A DNA stretch of 64,000 nucleotides from Adineta vaga (Eukaryota > Rotifera): assembly GCA_021613535.1 (NCBI GenBank), contig CP075494.1, positions 9,858,001-9,922,000 of the forward strand, written 5' to 3'. This document shows, one piece after another, positions 29,818 to 43,509 of this stretch (position 1 is the first letter of the stretch; every line of letters starts with the position of its first letter). A model generated the notes under the pieces. That model had not been told where the DNA came from. It searched no databases and saw nothing but the letters and a program-made list of their open reading frames with translations. Made by a program: the position numbers and the translations under genes.

Positions 29818-32800
29818 AACTGAACAAGTTCATTCGTAGACCAATAGATACTTAAATTTTTGTTTATTTTCTTCAATTCCATTAAATTTCGTCCTTCTTT
29901 GTTATCCATTAAATTATTTTCCAGATTGAGAGTAGTAAGTGTCTGAAACGCATAAGATTCAATAGATTAAACAAAAGAGCATAGTATACTATTTTACTGA
30001 ATTATATTGCAAAGCTTCGCGTAATAATTTGACTCCTTTATCGCCAATACTATTACTTGCAAGATTAATTTTTGTCAATGTCTATATGAAATAATAGGCT
30101 ACATAAACAGATAAAAATTTAAACATAGTCAGTCTAACCGTATTATTACGTAATGCATCGCATAGATATTGTGTACCTTTGTCACCAATATGATTGCAAC
30201 AAAGATTGAGTGTTGTTAATACCTGTATTACAAACGAATCAAAATAACAAATGATAGATTGTTTATTCACTTTGTTTTGTTGTAATGCACCATTGAGATA
30301 TTGCATACCTTTTTCATTAATATCATTATATCCGAGATCAAGCACACGAAGTGTCTATCGAATAAATAACATAGATAGTTTTCTAACAAGAAAATATTCT
30401 TCTTTTCATACTTTATTTTTCAATAGAGCATCTCGTAAATATTGTGCTCCTTCATATTGAATTCGATTGAAAGCAAGACTCAATGTCGTGAGTGACTATA
30501 TGGCATAAAATAAATCATTTTCGATATAGTTCTTATATCTTACTGAATTATATTGTAAGGCAGTACTTAAATGTTCTACTCCATCATTTCCAATTTCATT
30601 TGAAGTTAATATGAGTGTAAGAAGTGTCTATAAATATATAGGAGAACTTTACATATGAAAAAAGCCTTTTTTTATGCGTTACTTTATTATATCGTAGACC
30701 ATCACTTAAATATTTTACTCCTTCGTCGGGCATTTTCGAACAGTCCAAATTCGATGCCGATAGATTCTATATTATATAAAAGATTATTGAAGAATACAAA
30801 TGCATTCTTTTTACTCGAGTATTTCGTAGAGTATCATATCCACCACTACCAATTTTATTATTTTCTAGATTAAGAACAGTAAGAGTCTAGAAGAAAATGA
30901 TTAGATCATATTGTAGTTTAAGAGTAGGAAATAATCTTTAATTCATACAGAATTACGCCGTAATGCTTCACTCAAACATTGAGCTCCAAGTTCGCCAATT
31001 TGATTTGAAGAAAGATCAAGTGTAGTAAGTATCTGTAATAGTATTCCTCATATATTTCTCTCGAAAGAAATAGTTCTTACTGTATTGTATCGTAAAGCTT
31101 CACCTAAATACAATGCTCCTGTTTCTCTGATTTCATTCGAAGAGAGACTAAGTATCGCAAGTGCCTATACCATACAATAACAACTAATACCAATCAAAAA
31201 CGATAAAAAAATATTTATTACCTTATTTTGTCTTAAGGCAATACTGAGATATTTTGCTCCTTCGTTTCTAATTTTATTAAAATCCAGATATAGTGTTATC
31301 AGAGCCTAAATACATAAAATCAAAAAGTTCCTAACATAAGTATAATTAATTTACCGTATTCAGACGTAATGCATCACTGAAATATTCGATTCCTTCGCTA
31401 CCAATTTGATTATGTTCAAGATTTAATATTTTCAATGTCTACAATAACTATAGTCAGTTAATATGCAAGAAAAGAAAACAAATGAAAAGGTTTGTTTACT
31501 GAGTTATGTTTTAATGCATTACTTAAATGTTGCATTCCTTCGTCTTTGATCTGATTTTGTTTTAAATTACAGGAAGTAAGTGTCTAAATGGTAGAGAAAG
31601 ATTGTTAAGAAAAATATCATTGAAAAAAACAAACAAGAATCTTACGGTATTTTTTAGCAAAGCATTAGTCAGATGAACTATTCCTTCGAAACCAATATGA
31701 TTATGTTCGAGAGAGAGCGAAGTCAATGTCTAAAGCGAAAGATATGAATCGTAAGACGGATTTTTCTCCTACTTTGTTTTTTTGTAATGCTTCACTTATA
31801 TATTGTGCTCCTTGACATCCGATGTTATTATATGTTAAACTAAGAGATGTTAGTGTCTATATAAAAGAATCAATTAAACAGAAAAGCAACAATGATATTT
31901 TATTGTTCTCACTGTGTTAAGTTGTAAGGCATAACTTAAACATTGTACACTCTTATCATCAATTAGATTCTGAGAAAGATCGAGTACTTTTAATGTCTAA
32001 ATTGAATTTAAAACACGTCACAAGAAAGTTGTGTTTATAAAGCTAATATTATTTATACCGTATTATATTGTAAGGCATGACCCAATTGCTCTATGCCTTG
32101 AACATCAATTTGATTATTTTTTAGGATGAGCGTAGTAAGAACCTAAAGTATAATTAACAAAGTTAAATGATGAATGAATATTATATGTATTTTTTCACCT
32201 TATTTTGTATTAATGCATTGCTTAGATATCGAGCTCCATGATTTCCAGCTCGATTATTTTCCAAATTGAGTGAGAGAAGTTTCTATTATCATGCTTAATT
32301 ATGAATATTCAATTATCCGATTAAAGACTGTCTTACTGTATTATTTTGTGTCAAAAAATAAGCGACGATTTCCATATCTTGATCAATAAGCTCCATTGAA
32401 TTCAAAGATAAATGTGATTTATTTTGTTTTGCTTGAAAGATTTTTTCTAATCTTGGATTACGAAATTGCAATGGAGATGGTGTTCTAGTTGTTGGTTCGG
32501 AAAATGTAAGCGTTGGTTGCTCTAGAAATGATGTTAAATTTCGCAATGAATTCACCGGTCTCAATTTCATTCCCGGTGATGCGGACGCTGATTCGATAGA
32601 TAAATAGTTTCGTACTAAAAATATGAATTAATCGAATTCGAGTGCATTCTCTCTATTGAAGATTTTATTTTCCTACCAGGTACGAATAAACTAGTTGATC
32701 TAGGAATGAATGCCGTTGACATAGGTATAGGTTGTAATAATGGATAAACCGGTTGTATTTCTTTGAGAGAAATTATATGTAAATCACCTTGATGTAAATA

Positions 32801-33436
32801 ATCAATTACTTGAAATGATGTACCAGCCATAAGAAGTAATTCATCTGTTGATGGAAAATATGAATGACCACGTATATCTTTACCTGTATGACATTCAATT
32901 GTAAATAATGTTCTTGAATTTGATGGATTTAAATATTGTTCCGATTGTAAAGTATTTAATAAAGTTGTACATAATGAAAATCCCCACCATACAATTATTT
33001 TACCTATGGGATAGTTATAACTTAAATCTATGTTGATACAACGATAAACAGTTGTCGATATATTTGGTAATCGAAATAATCCATTTAGAAGAAGTCTTAA
33101 ATAAAGATACCATGGCTTTATATACTCTCGATTCGATGAACGTAAAATAGAATTTAATACAGAATAAAGACATTGATCTTTTGGTTCCCATCCCATTGAA
33201 TAAAGCATAATGGCAGCAGCTTCATCTGTTGTGAGATCATCTGCAGGATGTTCACATCTTTGTTTGGCGCTCTGAGCATAATTTTTAATCCTTGGTACAA
33301 ATTCTACCAATTTCTCAATCGCTACTTCCAACGTTTCTAGTGGCATATGTTCATAGCCATTAATTGGTAGAAGAAATTCTTGTGGTTCTTCTGCAATGTC
33401 AGTGATACGTAATATGCGATTTGAGATAACATCCAT
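29818..33436 (-). CDS. ADP-ribosyltransferase-LRR fusion protein
   Basis: Exon 1 (32677-33436) encodes an ART domain of the arginine-ADP-ribosyltransferase fold: DEAAAIMLYSMGW, PWYLYLRLLLNGL, the R of VYRCINIDL (residue 132), the S-region WWGFSLCTT (150-158), GKDIRGHSYF, and the last catalytic Glu in STDELLLMAGT (E199). Exon 2 (32337-32614) is a Pro/Ser linker. About 17-18 small exons follow, most close to 84 bp (e.g. 32199-32282), each encoding one 28-residue ribonuclease-inhibitor-type LRR such as LNLCCNHIGDKG. The stop TAG is at 29818-29820. The enzyme would transfer ADP-ribose to proteins, with the LRR solenoid choosing partners. The usual ExE motif reads TDE here, so arginine specificity is uncertain. 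Exons near 30680-30890 are more diverged. Confidence 0.85.
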
Positions 33437-34220
33437 TTGCTCGTTTATCTAATATTAAGATGTGAACTTCTAAAAAAAACTTTTATCTGAGATTTTTCTA
33501 TTCATGTATACAGGTTTATAACGATTGATTACATAAAAAACTTCTCAAAATAAGCTTTCACGAATGACTACTATTACGAAGAAAAATGGAGTTTGAATGC
33601 AGCAACATTGTGCGGATGACTGTAGTTGAAAGCATTAAGATGTCTAAATTGTATTCATTAAGCTTGAATATAAATTTTAACAAAATCTTTTATTCTCTTT
33701 TTTTCCCTTCTACTTCACATCAATTCAAAGATTATATTCAGTTTTTTTTAGACATTCATTTATTTAAAACTAAAACACCGTAAATTCATGCAAATTGATG
33801 ATGTATGCAATGAAAATGCTGACAGATAAAAAAAGAACATTATAATTTAATTAGAAATTTATTGAGCTGTAGTGTATACATTAATTATGTTGACGATGTT
33901 ATTCAGTGACATCTACGTAGTCGAGCCATGTTTTTTTTTCAAAATACTTACCTCCGAAATATCAATGGTTAATTAATTCGCTCGTCCTATTCTTTACATT
34001 TCTTCGTCTTGTTCTTTCAATAAAATATTGTATTGTATGTGTCTACATCGTCTTTTATTGCAAGGTGAACGAACATTTGTTGTTTATTTTTTCTTTCCTC
34101 TTTTTCTCTCGAAGAAATTCGATCAACTATCTTCTTCATCTTAGATTTTTATATTACGTTATTCTTTCTTTTCGAGTTTCTTTTCTTTTTATGATGAGAT
34201 AAAACCAAATTTTGTCCTAT
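33437..34220. promoter_or_regulatory. Divergent spacer between ART-LRR and intersectin genes
   Basis: About 780 bp separate the head-to-head start codons (33436 minus, 34221 plus). The sequence is AT- and T-rich and contains no supported gene. Both promoters must lie here; I see no specific binding site. Confidence 0.4.
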
Positions 34221-37200
34221 ATGGCAGGTATTATCATTAAAAAAACATAACATCAATGTAAATATTAAAAGAATCTTTTGTCTAGGTGATTGGAGAATCA
34301 GTACCGAAGATCGAACAAAGTACGATTCGTACTTTCAACAGTGTAATCCAATCCAAGGTTATGTAACAGGTATGAGTTGAAAGAGGATAAATTGATAAGA
34401 TTAATAATTAATTCTTCAAGGTGATCAAGCCCGAAAGTTTTTCGTTCAATCCGGTTTACCCGGAGAGATTCTTCGTAAAATATGGTAAATAATATATATA
34501 CATATATGCCGATCGTTTTGAAAAGAATTAATCGATTATTTTCGTATTTATCAGGGATCTTTCGGATATAACCACGGATGGTCGTTTAGATAAACGAGAA
34601 TTTGCTATTGCTTGTCATTTAATTGCTTCACAAGTAGAGATATAAAACAAATGAATTCACAGTTTTAAATAAAATTTGATTGGTCTATTGAAGGTTCAAA
34701 AGAAAGCACAACTTCCAGCTACACTTCCTCCTACTCTCCTCTCTGATGCAATAACGATAACAACAAATGGTGTTTTACCATCTATGCCTATGTTTCCATC
34801 ATCCATTACACGTAAGTAGTTTCGTCTTATCGACTATTTTCTCATCAGTTATGAAAACAATTTTAAAATAAACTAATGGATATTAAAGGACCACCAATGC
34901 CTATTTGGAGTGGTAAGAATACTATGTAGTGTGTCTTGTCTTTGTTAACCTGAATAACGCTTTTATCTCTCTTGTATAAACTTCATTTATCAATAAATAT
35001 TCTTCTTTTATTTAGCTCCCGGTCAACCATTAGTTGCAAAGTAAATCCAACGCAATTATGATTTAAAATTCTTAATGAATATATTTTCCTTCGTTTCTTA
35101 GTCAATTATTAAAAGCAGCAATTGTTCCTCCTTTTCCATTAAATGCAGCTAGTCGATCAAAATATCTACAACAATTTCATTCATTAGTTGATGTTACAAA
35201 AACTAATGGATTTATGACGGGTGTACAAGCAAAAAATATCCTTCAACAAACAGGTTTATCTCAAACTTATCTTCATCAGATATGGTAAATATAGCATATG
35301 TTGAAATTCATATGGAATAAATCGAATTTGATTTTAGGAATTTAGCTGATATCGATAAAGACGGTCGTTTAACTCCCGATGAATTTGTTATAGCAATGCA
35401 TTGTTGTGATGTTATACGTGCTGGTCAAACTCTACCTGTACGTGTCCCAGATGAATGGTTACAAGGAAGTACAATACTACGTGAACGAGCAGGTTCATTA
35501 GCAAAATCCAATGTTAGTCAAGCATTTGCAAGTATTAATCAAGATTTGAAAGATACATTTTCATTTGCAACATCAACGGAAAATCTATCCAATGAAACTG
35601 CCGAAGCTCTCGAACGAAAGAATAGTCTTGTAACTTATGAAGAAAAACGACAGAAAAATTATGAGGTTCGTCGTTTTCATTTGTATTTCTACTAGTTAAC
35701 TTGTACAATTTTGTATATAGGATGGATATAGAGAATTAGAACGACGTCGACAATTATTACGTGAACAAGAAGAACGTGAGCAAAAAGCACGTGAAGAACG
35801 CGGTAAGATATACTTGTTATTTTTAATAATGAAACGAAAACTTAATGTTTAGATCGTCAACGTGACTTAGATTTACAAAAGCAAAAAGATGAACAAGAAC
35901 GTAAAAAACAAATGGAATTCGAACGACAATTAGAAGGGCAACGTCGATTGGAACAACAAAGAGAAGAAGAACGAAGGAAATTATTCGAACAACGAGAAGT
36001 AATTATCAGAACGACGAAAATTCATTTCAATTTAAATTGATTTCAGGCAGCAAGAAAAGAAATGGAACGTAAAAGTCGTTTGGAATGGGAACGTCAACGT
36101 TTACAAGAACTATCTGTGCAAAAATCTCGTCTCCTTGAACAAATTAATGATCTAAAATCACGCGAAAAAGCACTTGAATTAGAATTACAAAGTATGGATG
36201 ATACAATGCAAACACGTCAAACAAAAATTCATCAAATTAATACAAATATTCAAACAATAGATCAATCGATTGATGAAATTCAAAAACGTACTCTGCAAGA
36301 AAAAAATCTTTTAGAAAATTTCGAGCAACAGAAGAAAGATGCAATGATGAAGTTAAATCGTATCCAAGCAGAAAAAGGATCTATAAGTTCATCTTTACAA
36401 CATCTTAATCAATCAAAAGAATTCAGTATGAAGAGAAAAACACATACTTAAGAATCGAATTGTAATGCATTCATTTTGTTCTGTTAAGATCCTGGAAATC
36501 GCGAGTCGGATCAAATGAAATTTGCTCAATTAAAACTTGATAATATGAAACACGAAAATAGTCGAATTGATGAACAAATTACAACAATGAATTATCAATG
36601 TAAACAATATCAAAATCAAATGGAGGTTTGTTTAATTGAGAATATATGTATAAAAAAACATTCATTTTACATCCTATTTATCGTAGCAACTTCGTCTTCA
36701 ATTAAATCAACTTGAACAAAATGCTCGAAAAGCAAAATCACCATCAAAGTAAGAACTATTATTGGATCTTTCATACTGATTACTATCTTTATTCTTCTTT
36801 TTCCTCCTAAAGTAAAACTACACCAACAGCGGCTTATAGTAAGAAATCTTTTTCTGTGTCTTCTTTGCTCTAACCTATCTTGCTTTGTTATTTGTCAGCT
36901 AATTATGATCAATTCCATGCTTCCAATGATTTCAATTCTTTATCTGCCTCATTTCCCATTGCTTCCCCATCAGCTCTTGATGTCGATCCATTTCAAACAG
37001 TGGATCCATTTGCTTCTCAATCTGATCTAGGTTCACCTAGTACAATTGTAACAAATAATGATTGGTTTCAATCACCTACAAATGGATCTTCACCAAATGA
37101 TCCATTTCTTTCAAAAACAGAATTTTCATCACAAACACAAAAATCTCTACCAAAAACAAACGGAAAACAACCATCCGCTGTTGATCCATGGGGTGGATCA

Positions 37201-40200
37201 AATACAACAAACAATGGAAATAGTTGGGCATCATTTAATAATGCAAGTTCACCATTTGGTACTGCTAATGAATGGCCACAACCGCCAACAAATGGAAATT
37301 CATCGAATGGTAGTTAGAAGAATTTGTAGACATGATTTGTGTGACTATTTCATTCGTATTCAGGTACAACACAATATCGAGCATTGTATGATTATGCACC
37401 GGAACGTCCAGATGAAATAGCACTTGCTGCTGGTGATATTATAACAGTAAGTTAAATGAAATTGTTCTATTCTTTCCTCGATTCAATGAGATGAAAACAT
37501 ACTAATTTTTAGAAAAAATCCCAAGAGGCAAGTTTTGTTTGTCGAAAAATTTCGCACGTCAATATTTTTACAGCATGTTCATCTTTCTATTTATCTTCTT
37601 CTATCGCACGTTCAATATACATTCTAATAAATTATAAAAAAAACTTATTTTATTTTCATTTTCATTTAAGGTTGATCCAACACAAGTACAAGATGAAAAT
37701 TGGCTCTTTGGAAAAGTTGGCAATGATAAACAAGGATTCTTTCCCACTGCATATGCTGAACCTTTATCGTACGTGATCAAAAAATTTGATAATCTCTATC
37801 AAAAAAATTCTCTTGTCGTATAGATCTTTATCATCTCCGACAAATGGAAATACTACTGATACGACTTCACCATTAATAGTAAAAGATAAAAGAAATAAAA
37901 ATGTATAATACATATGAGATATTTTAGTCGGGCTCATGGGTGATGACATTAGCTGATTATCAAGGGAAAACAATGGATAAACATTTATCGTTTCAAAAAG
38001 GTGAAATAATTCTTGTTCGCGAACAGAAAGATCCCACTTGGTATAGTGGACAACTTCATGGAAAAGTAAACAACATAGTCTTTATAAAATAAAAACAAAT
38101 GAAGTTTTTTCCGATTTTTAGGTTGGTTGGTTCCCGAGAAATTATGTTCGGCCAGCAAATGAAGTAGAAATACAAAATAATAGAAATACAACTAAGTAAA
38201 TATACATGCCAAATCAAAAATGATTCTATTCATGGATAATCTATCTTTAGAAGTATACCAACGACTCCAAGTTCATTAAATTCACCCACTTCATCAAATG
38301 GTACGACTCCAATTGACAATAACATCGGTAATCATTGTTTCTAGTTATCGTTTGCGAATGAGTGAATATCGCTGTTAGAGGGAAGCAGAGAAAGTAAAAT
38401 TCTAGTTAATCTTTAGCTTTACGTCAAGCACCATCCGTACCGATCGTGTGTAAGTAGAAAATGAATAAAATATCTTTCCCTGTCTTTATTCATGGTTATG
38501 GAATAACAGATATATTCGTTTTCTATTGAAAACAATGTCTATTGCTTTTATTCTGCTCATTGTTATGAATAAATACAACTGAAAATTTCTAATGTCTTCA
38601 TTGATTAAGTAACAGCTCTTCCTATTTTTATGCTTTTTTTTCGTAAAAGCCAAATGAAAGAATGAAAATGATTTTGCATGTATTCTTTTGTCGTTTTTTC
38701 TTTCTTTTTAATAGTCTTCCTCATTTTCACTCGAACTAAATAAGGAATAATTTCTTTTTGTTATATTTAGCTGACGTCTATGTATCGATTTATCCATATG
38801 AAGCGACGGATCCCGCTGATTTGTCATTTGATGTTAATGAACGTATTATTGTATTGAAACGTGATGGTGATTGGTGGACGGGAAAGATTGGAGATCGTGT
38901 TGGAACATTTCCAAATAATTATGTTCAAAAAATTAATAATGTAAGTTGAAAGTAAATATTGATTATTTTGTTACTGCTTGTTTTTTTAAGCCAACACACG
39001 AAACAGCCATAGCTATCGCTGCATTTCAAAGCAATGATGAAAATCGATTATCATTCGATCAAGGTCAAATTATTTACATAAGAAAGAAAGGTGATAAAGG
39101 ATGGTATCAAGGAGAAATTCGAGTACAATGATAAAATATCATTTTTATTACTTATCTCTTCTATGACCTTCTTTCTATAGGGCGCAAATCAACCATTACG
39201 TATTGGTTGGTTTCCAGCAAATTGTATTCAATTACAAGATCTTTCATCACCATCAACGCCAACACCAGTTGTAACATATCAAAACACACAAGGTATTCAT
39301 AGAAGACAAAAGAATTTATGCAATAAGTTTCTTTTTATTTAGAATATCCACGTTACGTTGCCAGTTTTGCCTATGAAGCTCAACAAGATGATGAATTAAG
39401 TTTTCCGGCGGATGCTATTTTAGAAATCTTAGATCAAGAAGGTACAACAGGTTGGTTTAGAGCACGTTATAATAATCAAACTGGTTTGATTCCATCTACT
39501 TATGTCAAACCAATTGAAGAATCTTCTCCATGTAAGTTTCTAATTTTCACATAATTATTTGCTTTATATTCGAATTAATTCGATTTTTATACTAAATTAT
39601 AATATGGGTGCGCAGGGAGCGATGTATGTGGATTTCATAGCTTTTTTTCTAGATAGACTAACCGAGTGAAAGATACTTGATAAAAATCTTCAACCCGCTT
39701 TATTTTTGTTTTGTAATATTTTCTTTGGCTAATTAATTTTTGTCCATATTCTAGGACAATGATAATCATCAGACGCACAAAACACATCATCTCGCGCATT
39801 ATTTATACCAAAAAAAGGATAATGATGGTATTCAAATGCATAGAATTTCGTATAGACAATTGATATAATATTTTCTTCAGTAATGTATTTTTCTAATCGT
39901 AATCAGTTTAAATCGAGTTTATGCGCGAATATTTTTCAATCCACATACATTCGCATTATTTTATTAATTTCTTTTTTTCTTCTGTCATCATCATCATCAT
40001 CATCATCTTCGACATGTGTGTGTGTTTTCTGTGTGACTAATTGATCTTGTGTCTTATCAATCTATATTCGTGTGTTCGATAAAAATATGCTTTATGCATT
40101 AATCATCTATATGTTTATATCTTTTCGATCTATCTCAAACTTTAATTTGTGAAACCTGGTGATAAATTTTCTTTTTGTTCCTGTGAATGTAATCATCAAT

Positions 40201-42724
40201 CATTATTATTTTTTTTTCTGTATAGCCGCATCAACTTTTCCTCTTTTTTTTGTATCACTCACTCATAATATGAAAAAAAACGAAATATAATTATCTATAA
40301 AGCTATACTTCACTTTAAAAGCAAACTACTCAATTCTCTTTTGAAGAAGCACCAATAAAACAATTGTAATAATGGCTGTATGAAGACGATAAATTGCGCA
40401 TATAATATGGGTAGCTTTTTTTGAAAGTATTGACGACATTTTTCTATGCATGTCGACTAGCATGGCTAATTAGTTTGAGAATTTGAAATAGTCTAAATAT
40501 CACTTGATTGTTTTCTTTTCCAGTTCCAACAGCACAAGCACTGCCAAGTGATCCCTCACGAGTATCTGCGATACAAGAATTAATTGAAACTGAACAACGC
40601 TATGTCGATGATTTATTAACTGTTGCTAATAATTTTATTAAACCATTGAATAATATTCGAGTTTTAAGTGATTATGAAATCGATCAACTATTTATTAATT
40701 GGTTTCATCTAATTGCATTGAATAGTAATCTACTCAAAGCTTTACAAGAACAAGTGAATTATAAAGAAGACATATCATCAACAGAAAATGGAGTTGTAAT
40801 GAGAACACCACGATCAGCATCTTTATCAAATATTCAATTAGTTGCTCAGGTTTGTAACTTGACACAATTTGACACAATTTGAAATGGATTCAAATATTTA
40901 TTGTTATTGTTTTAGTTGCATTCAAAAAATTCAATTGCTGATCGTCATCGTTCACATACACCTGAAGTTTTACATTCGCCAACAGTACTTCGAATAAAAC
41001 ATCATAGCGTTCTTCATCATCGTTCACCATCAAGTCATAATCTAACAGTTCACACACCTATTGAACATATGAATAATTCTCTATCTCCATCATCACCAGG
41101 ATTTCCATCATCTGCCACAATGACAATTAATGAATCAACAAAAATCGGTGACATTCTTTGTTCACATTTACCAAGTATGATTAATGAGTATTTTCAATAT
41201 TGTCATCGTCGTTTTCAAGCAAATAAATCATTTCAAATAAAATGTGATTCCAATGAACAATTCCGTTCGTATTTACAAACATTTCAAGAGAAAACCGGTG
41301 GTTTATCATTGAATGGTTTTCTAACAAAACCCATTCAACGTGTTACACGTTATCCATTATTAATTGAGAAAATTCTTAAACATACTTCACAAAATCATCC
41401 GGATTATTTATCCATTAAACAAGCATTTGATTGTGCACGTCAATTAAATGAACGAATAAATACACAAATAAGTGAACAAGAAAGTAGTTCACGTTTAGAT
41501 TGGTTACAACATCATTTAACATTTGGTAGTGATGAAAATTGTTCCGATGGATATTTATTTGATGAATTAGTAAAATTTAATTCATTAAATCGTTATCATA
41601 TTCAACGACAATTACTTTTACATGGTTTAGTCATAAAAGTATAGAGAGAGAAAAACTATCATTCTATTTGATTGAATGAATTTTGTTTTAGGTATCAAGT
41701 GGAAAAGAATTATTAGGATTTTTATTCAATGATTTTTTGTTACTTGCAACAATGAAATCATCGAATAATTGGCATACACAAATATTTGAACGGAAAACAA
41801 ATTTCCAATTAAAACTTTATCGCATGGTTTGAACAAAAAACATTTTCTAGAAGTTGATTTTATCTTATTTTTCATAGCCTTTATTTCTAACTGATATCAT
41901 CATTGCAAGTGATTCACTTCATGATCAATTATCATTTTCAATTACAACAAAAATTTATGAAAAACCATTACAATTAAAAACCCAGCAAACAAATGTTCGG
42001 TATGTAAATAGAATGAAATTGATGAAAAGCAATGATTTAATTTAGAACTTTATGGGTTAAATCAATTAATAATGCAGTAGAAGAATGTCAAGCAGCAGAA
42101 AAATCTATTTTAGCTGATAAAGCAATGTTTGCAGTAACAGGTAAAAAGAAATGTTTGATTTAAATCAAATTTTATTTCTTTTTCTTTTCTCTTTAGAAAA
42201 CAAACGTGATTCGAAAATAGCTGTTGCTCGTCTTTTACTTGTGGTACAAGAAGCACAGGATCTATCACCAGCACCAACAACAGTTGATCGACATCGTTCG
42301 TATATGAAATTTGTTGTTTAATAGTTTAACATTTCTTTTTCTTAGGTTCTGTTGATCCATATTGTGAAATAACAATTGGTGAATTAACATTAAAAACTCC
42401 ATTTATTAAACGAACACTTAAACCAAAATGGAATGCACCTATGCAATTTCTCTTGTATAATTTAGTTGAAGATACGATACATATTAATATATTTGACAAT
42501 GAATTTTTTTCTCCTAATGGTTTGTTTTTCCATGTTCTTGTATGAAAATCTTCTTTTTTTTTCATTTAGAAAACCTTGGTTCAACATCGATTAATCTTAT
42601 TGATATTCTTCCTTGTTCATTAGATAAATTTTTAACACAACCATCATTACCATTTACACAACAAGTTTATTTGAATAATGGGGCTTCATTAGTAATCAAA
42701 TGTACCGTTCAACTTTTAACATGA
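34221..42724 (+). CDS. ITSN: Intersectin, long form (EH2-coiled coil-SH3x5-DH-PH-C2)
   Basis: This is an endocytic scaffold and Cdc42 exchange factor. A 7-nt first exon (ATGGCAG, 34221-34227) splices to EH1 (34286-34640: GLPGEILRKIWDLSD). EH2 lies at about 35100-35480 (YLHQIWNLADIDKDGRL), and a Glu/Arg/Gln coiled coil at about 35480-36750. SH3A is 37364-37770, SH3B about 37930-38160 (VGWFPRNYV), SH3C 38772-38942, SH3D about 38990-39240 and SH3E 39344-39531 (TGLIPSTYV). After a 992-bp intron comes the DH domain (40524-41520, KPIQRVTRYPLLIEKIL), then PH (about 41600-42140) and a C-terminal C2 domain (about 42200-42715, DPYCEITIG). The stop is at 42722-42724. Over 25 exons are intact. It should act at clathrin pits and synapses, linking dynamin and AP2-type partners to actin. 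Confidence 0.95.
37513..37527 (+). other. 15-nt intersectin microexon with GC-AG intron
   Basis: AAAAAATCCCAAGAG follows a TTTTTAG acceptor and precedes the non-canonical donor GCAAGT. It encodes KKSQE within SH3A, between GDIIT and VDPTQ. The upstream intron is 66 bp and the downstream one 143 bp. Both junctions are phase 0, so inclusion or skipping keeps the frame. Confidence 0.8.
39532..40523 (+). other. Long intron between SH3E and DH of intersectin
   Basis: This intron is about 15 times longer than most in the window and lies where vertebrate short and long intersectin isoforms diverge. Read-through of the donor adds seven codons and reaches a TAA at 39552-39554. An AATAAA lies at 40354-40359. 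It may support a short isoform. Confidence 0.5.
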
Positions 42725-43509
42725 TCATGAATGAAAAAGCAAAATTGATCTTATTTATTTCCTCAGTATTGTGCAATTGATTTGTTTTCTTTTGTCTTCG
42801 ATTTCTTTGTCTATAAATGTATTTTCGTCCAAACAGTGATTTTTTCTCTTTAAATCCGCCCGAAAAAACAAAACAACAATCTCACCAAATTTTACTTCAA
42901 TTAACTTTTATTGAACAAATTAGTTGATATTAATGTCTTACGGACCGGTGATATTCTTCTTATCGAACATAAAACAATGAATTTATGTGTCAAATTTATT
43001 CCGTTAATTACACATCTCAGTTTCTTTTCTTTTTGTCTATATATTTGTGTACGAATTCTGTTTATTAATGATTAGAATCTTTACTTATTTTGCTTTCATA
43101 TCAATGTGTATGTATGTGTTGTGTGTGTGTGTGTGTGTGTGTGTGGCAATGTTACTTTTTTCTTTCATTCTACTTATAAATATATGAAGTTACAATTTTT
43201 TAACACATTTTGCATATAGAGATTGATGAGTAGAGTGTCTGAAAAGATTTTATATAAGACCTTATTTATGACGAGCATCACGTATTCATTGCAATCAAAT
43301 CAATACGATCATCCATTTCGCAACTATTATCACACATCTTATAGATTTTGTTTTCATGAAGATTTTTATTCGAAGAAAATAGAGGTACAATAGTAGTGTA
43401 GAAAACGTTAAGGTGATGCAACTATCCAACTATTCAAGTATTAAATATATAGTACTGTAATACTGGAAGTGTCCTTCTCAAACCAAAACAATGACACTAA
43501 CAGACTTCT
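42725..43509. other. Intersectin 3' region with GT microsatellite
   Basis: 3' UTR and spacer. A (GT)n run of about 13-15 units lies at about 43120-43145. No gene is seen. Confidence 0.5.

Noticed and set aside
43120-43145. GT run as a functional Z-DNA or regulatory element
   Set aside because: It is a simple dinucleotide microsatellite in the intersectin 3' region, with nothing nearby to support a specific role.
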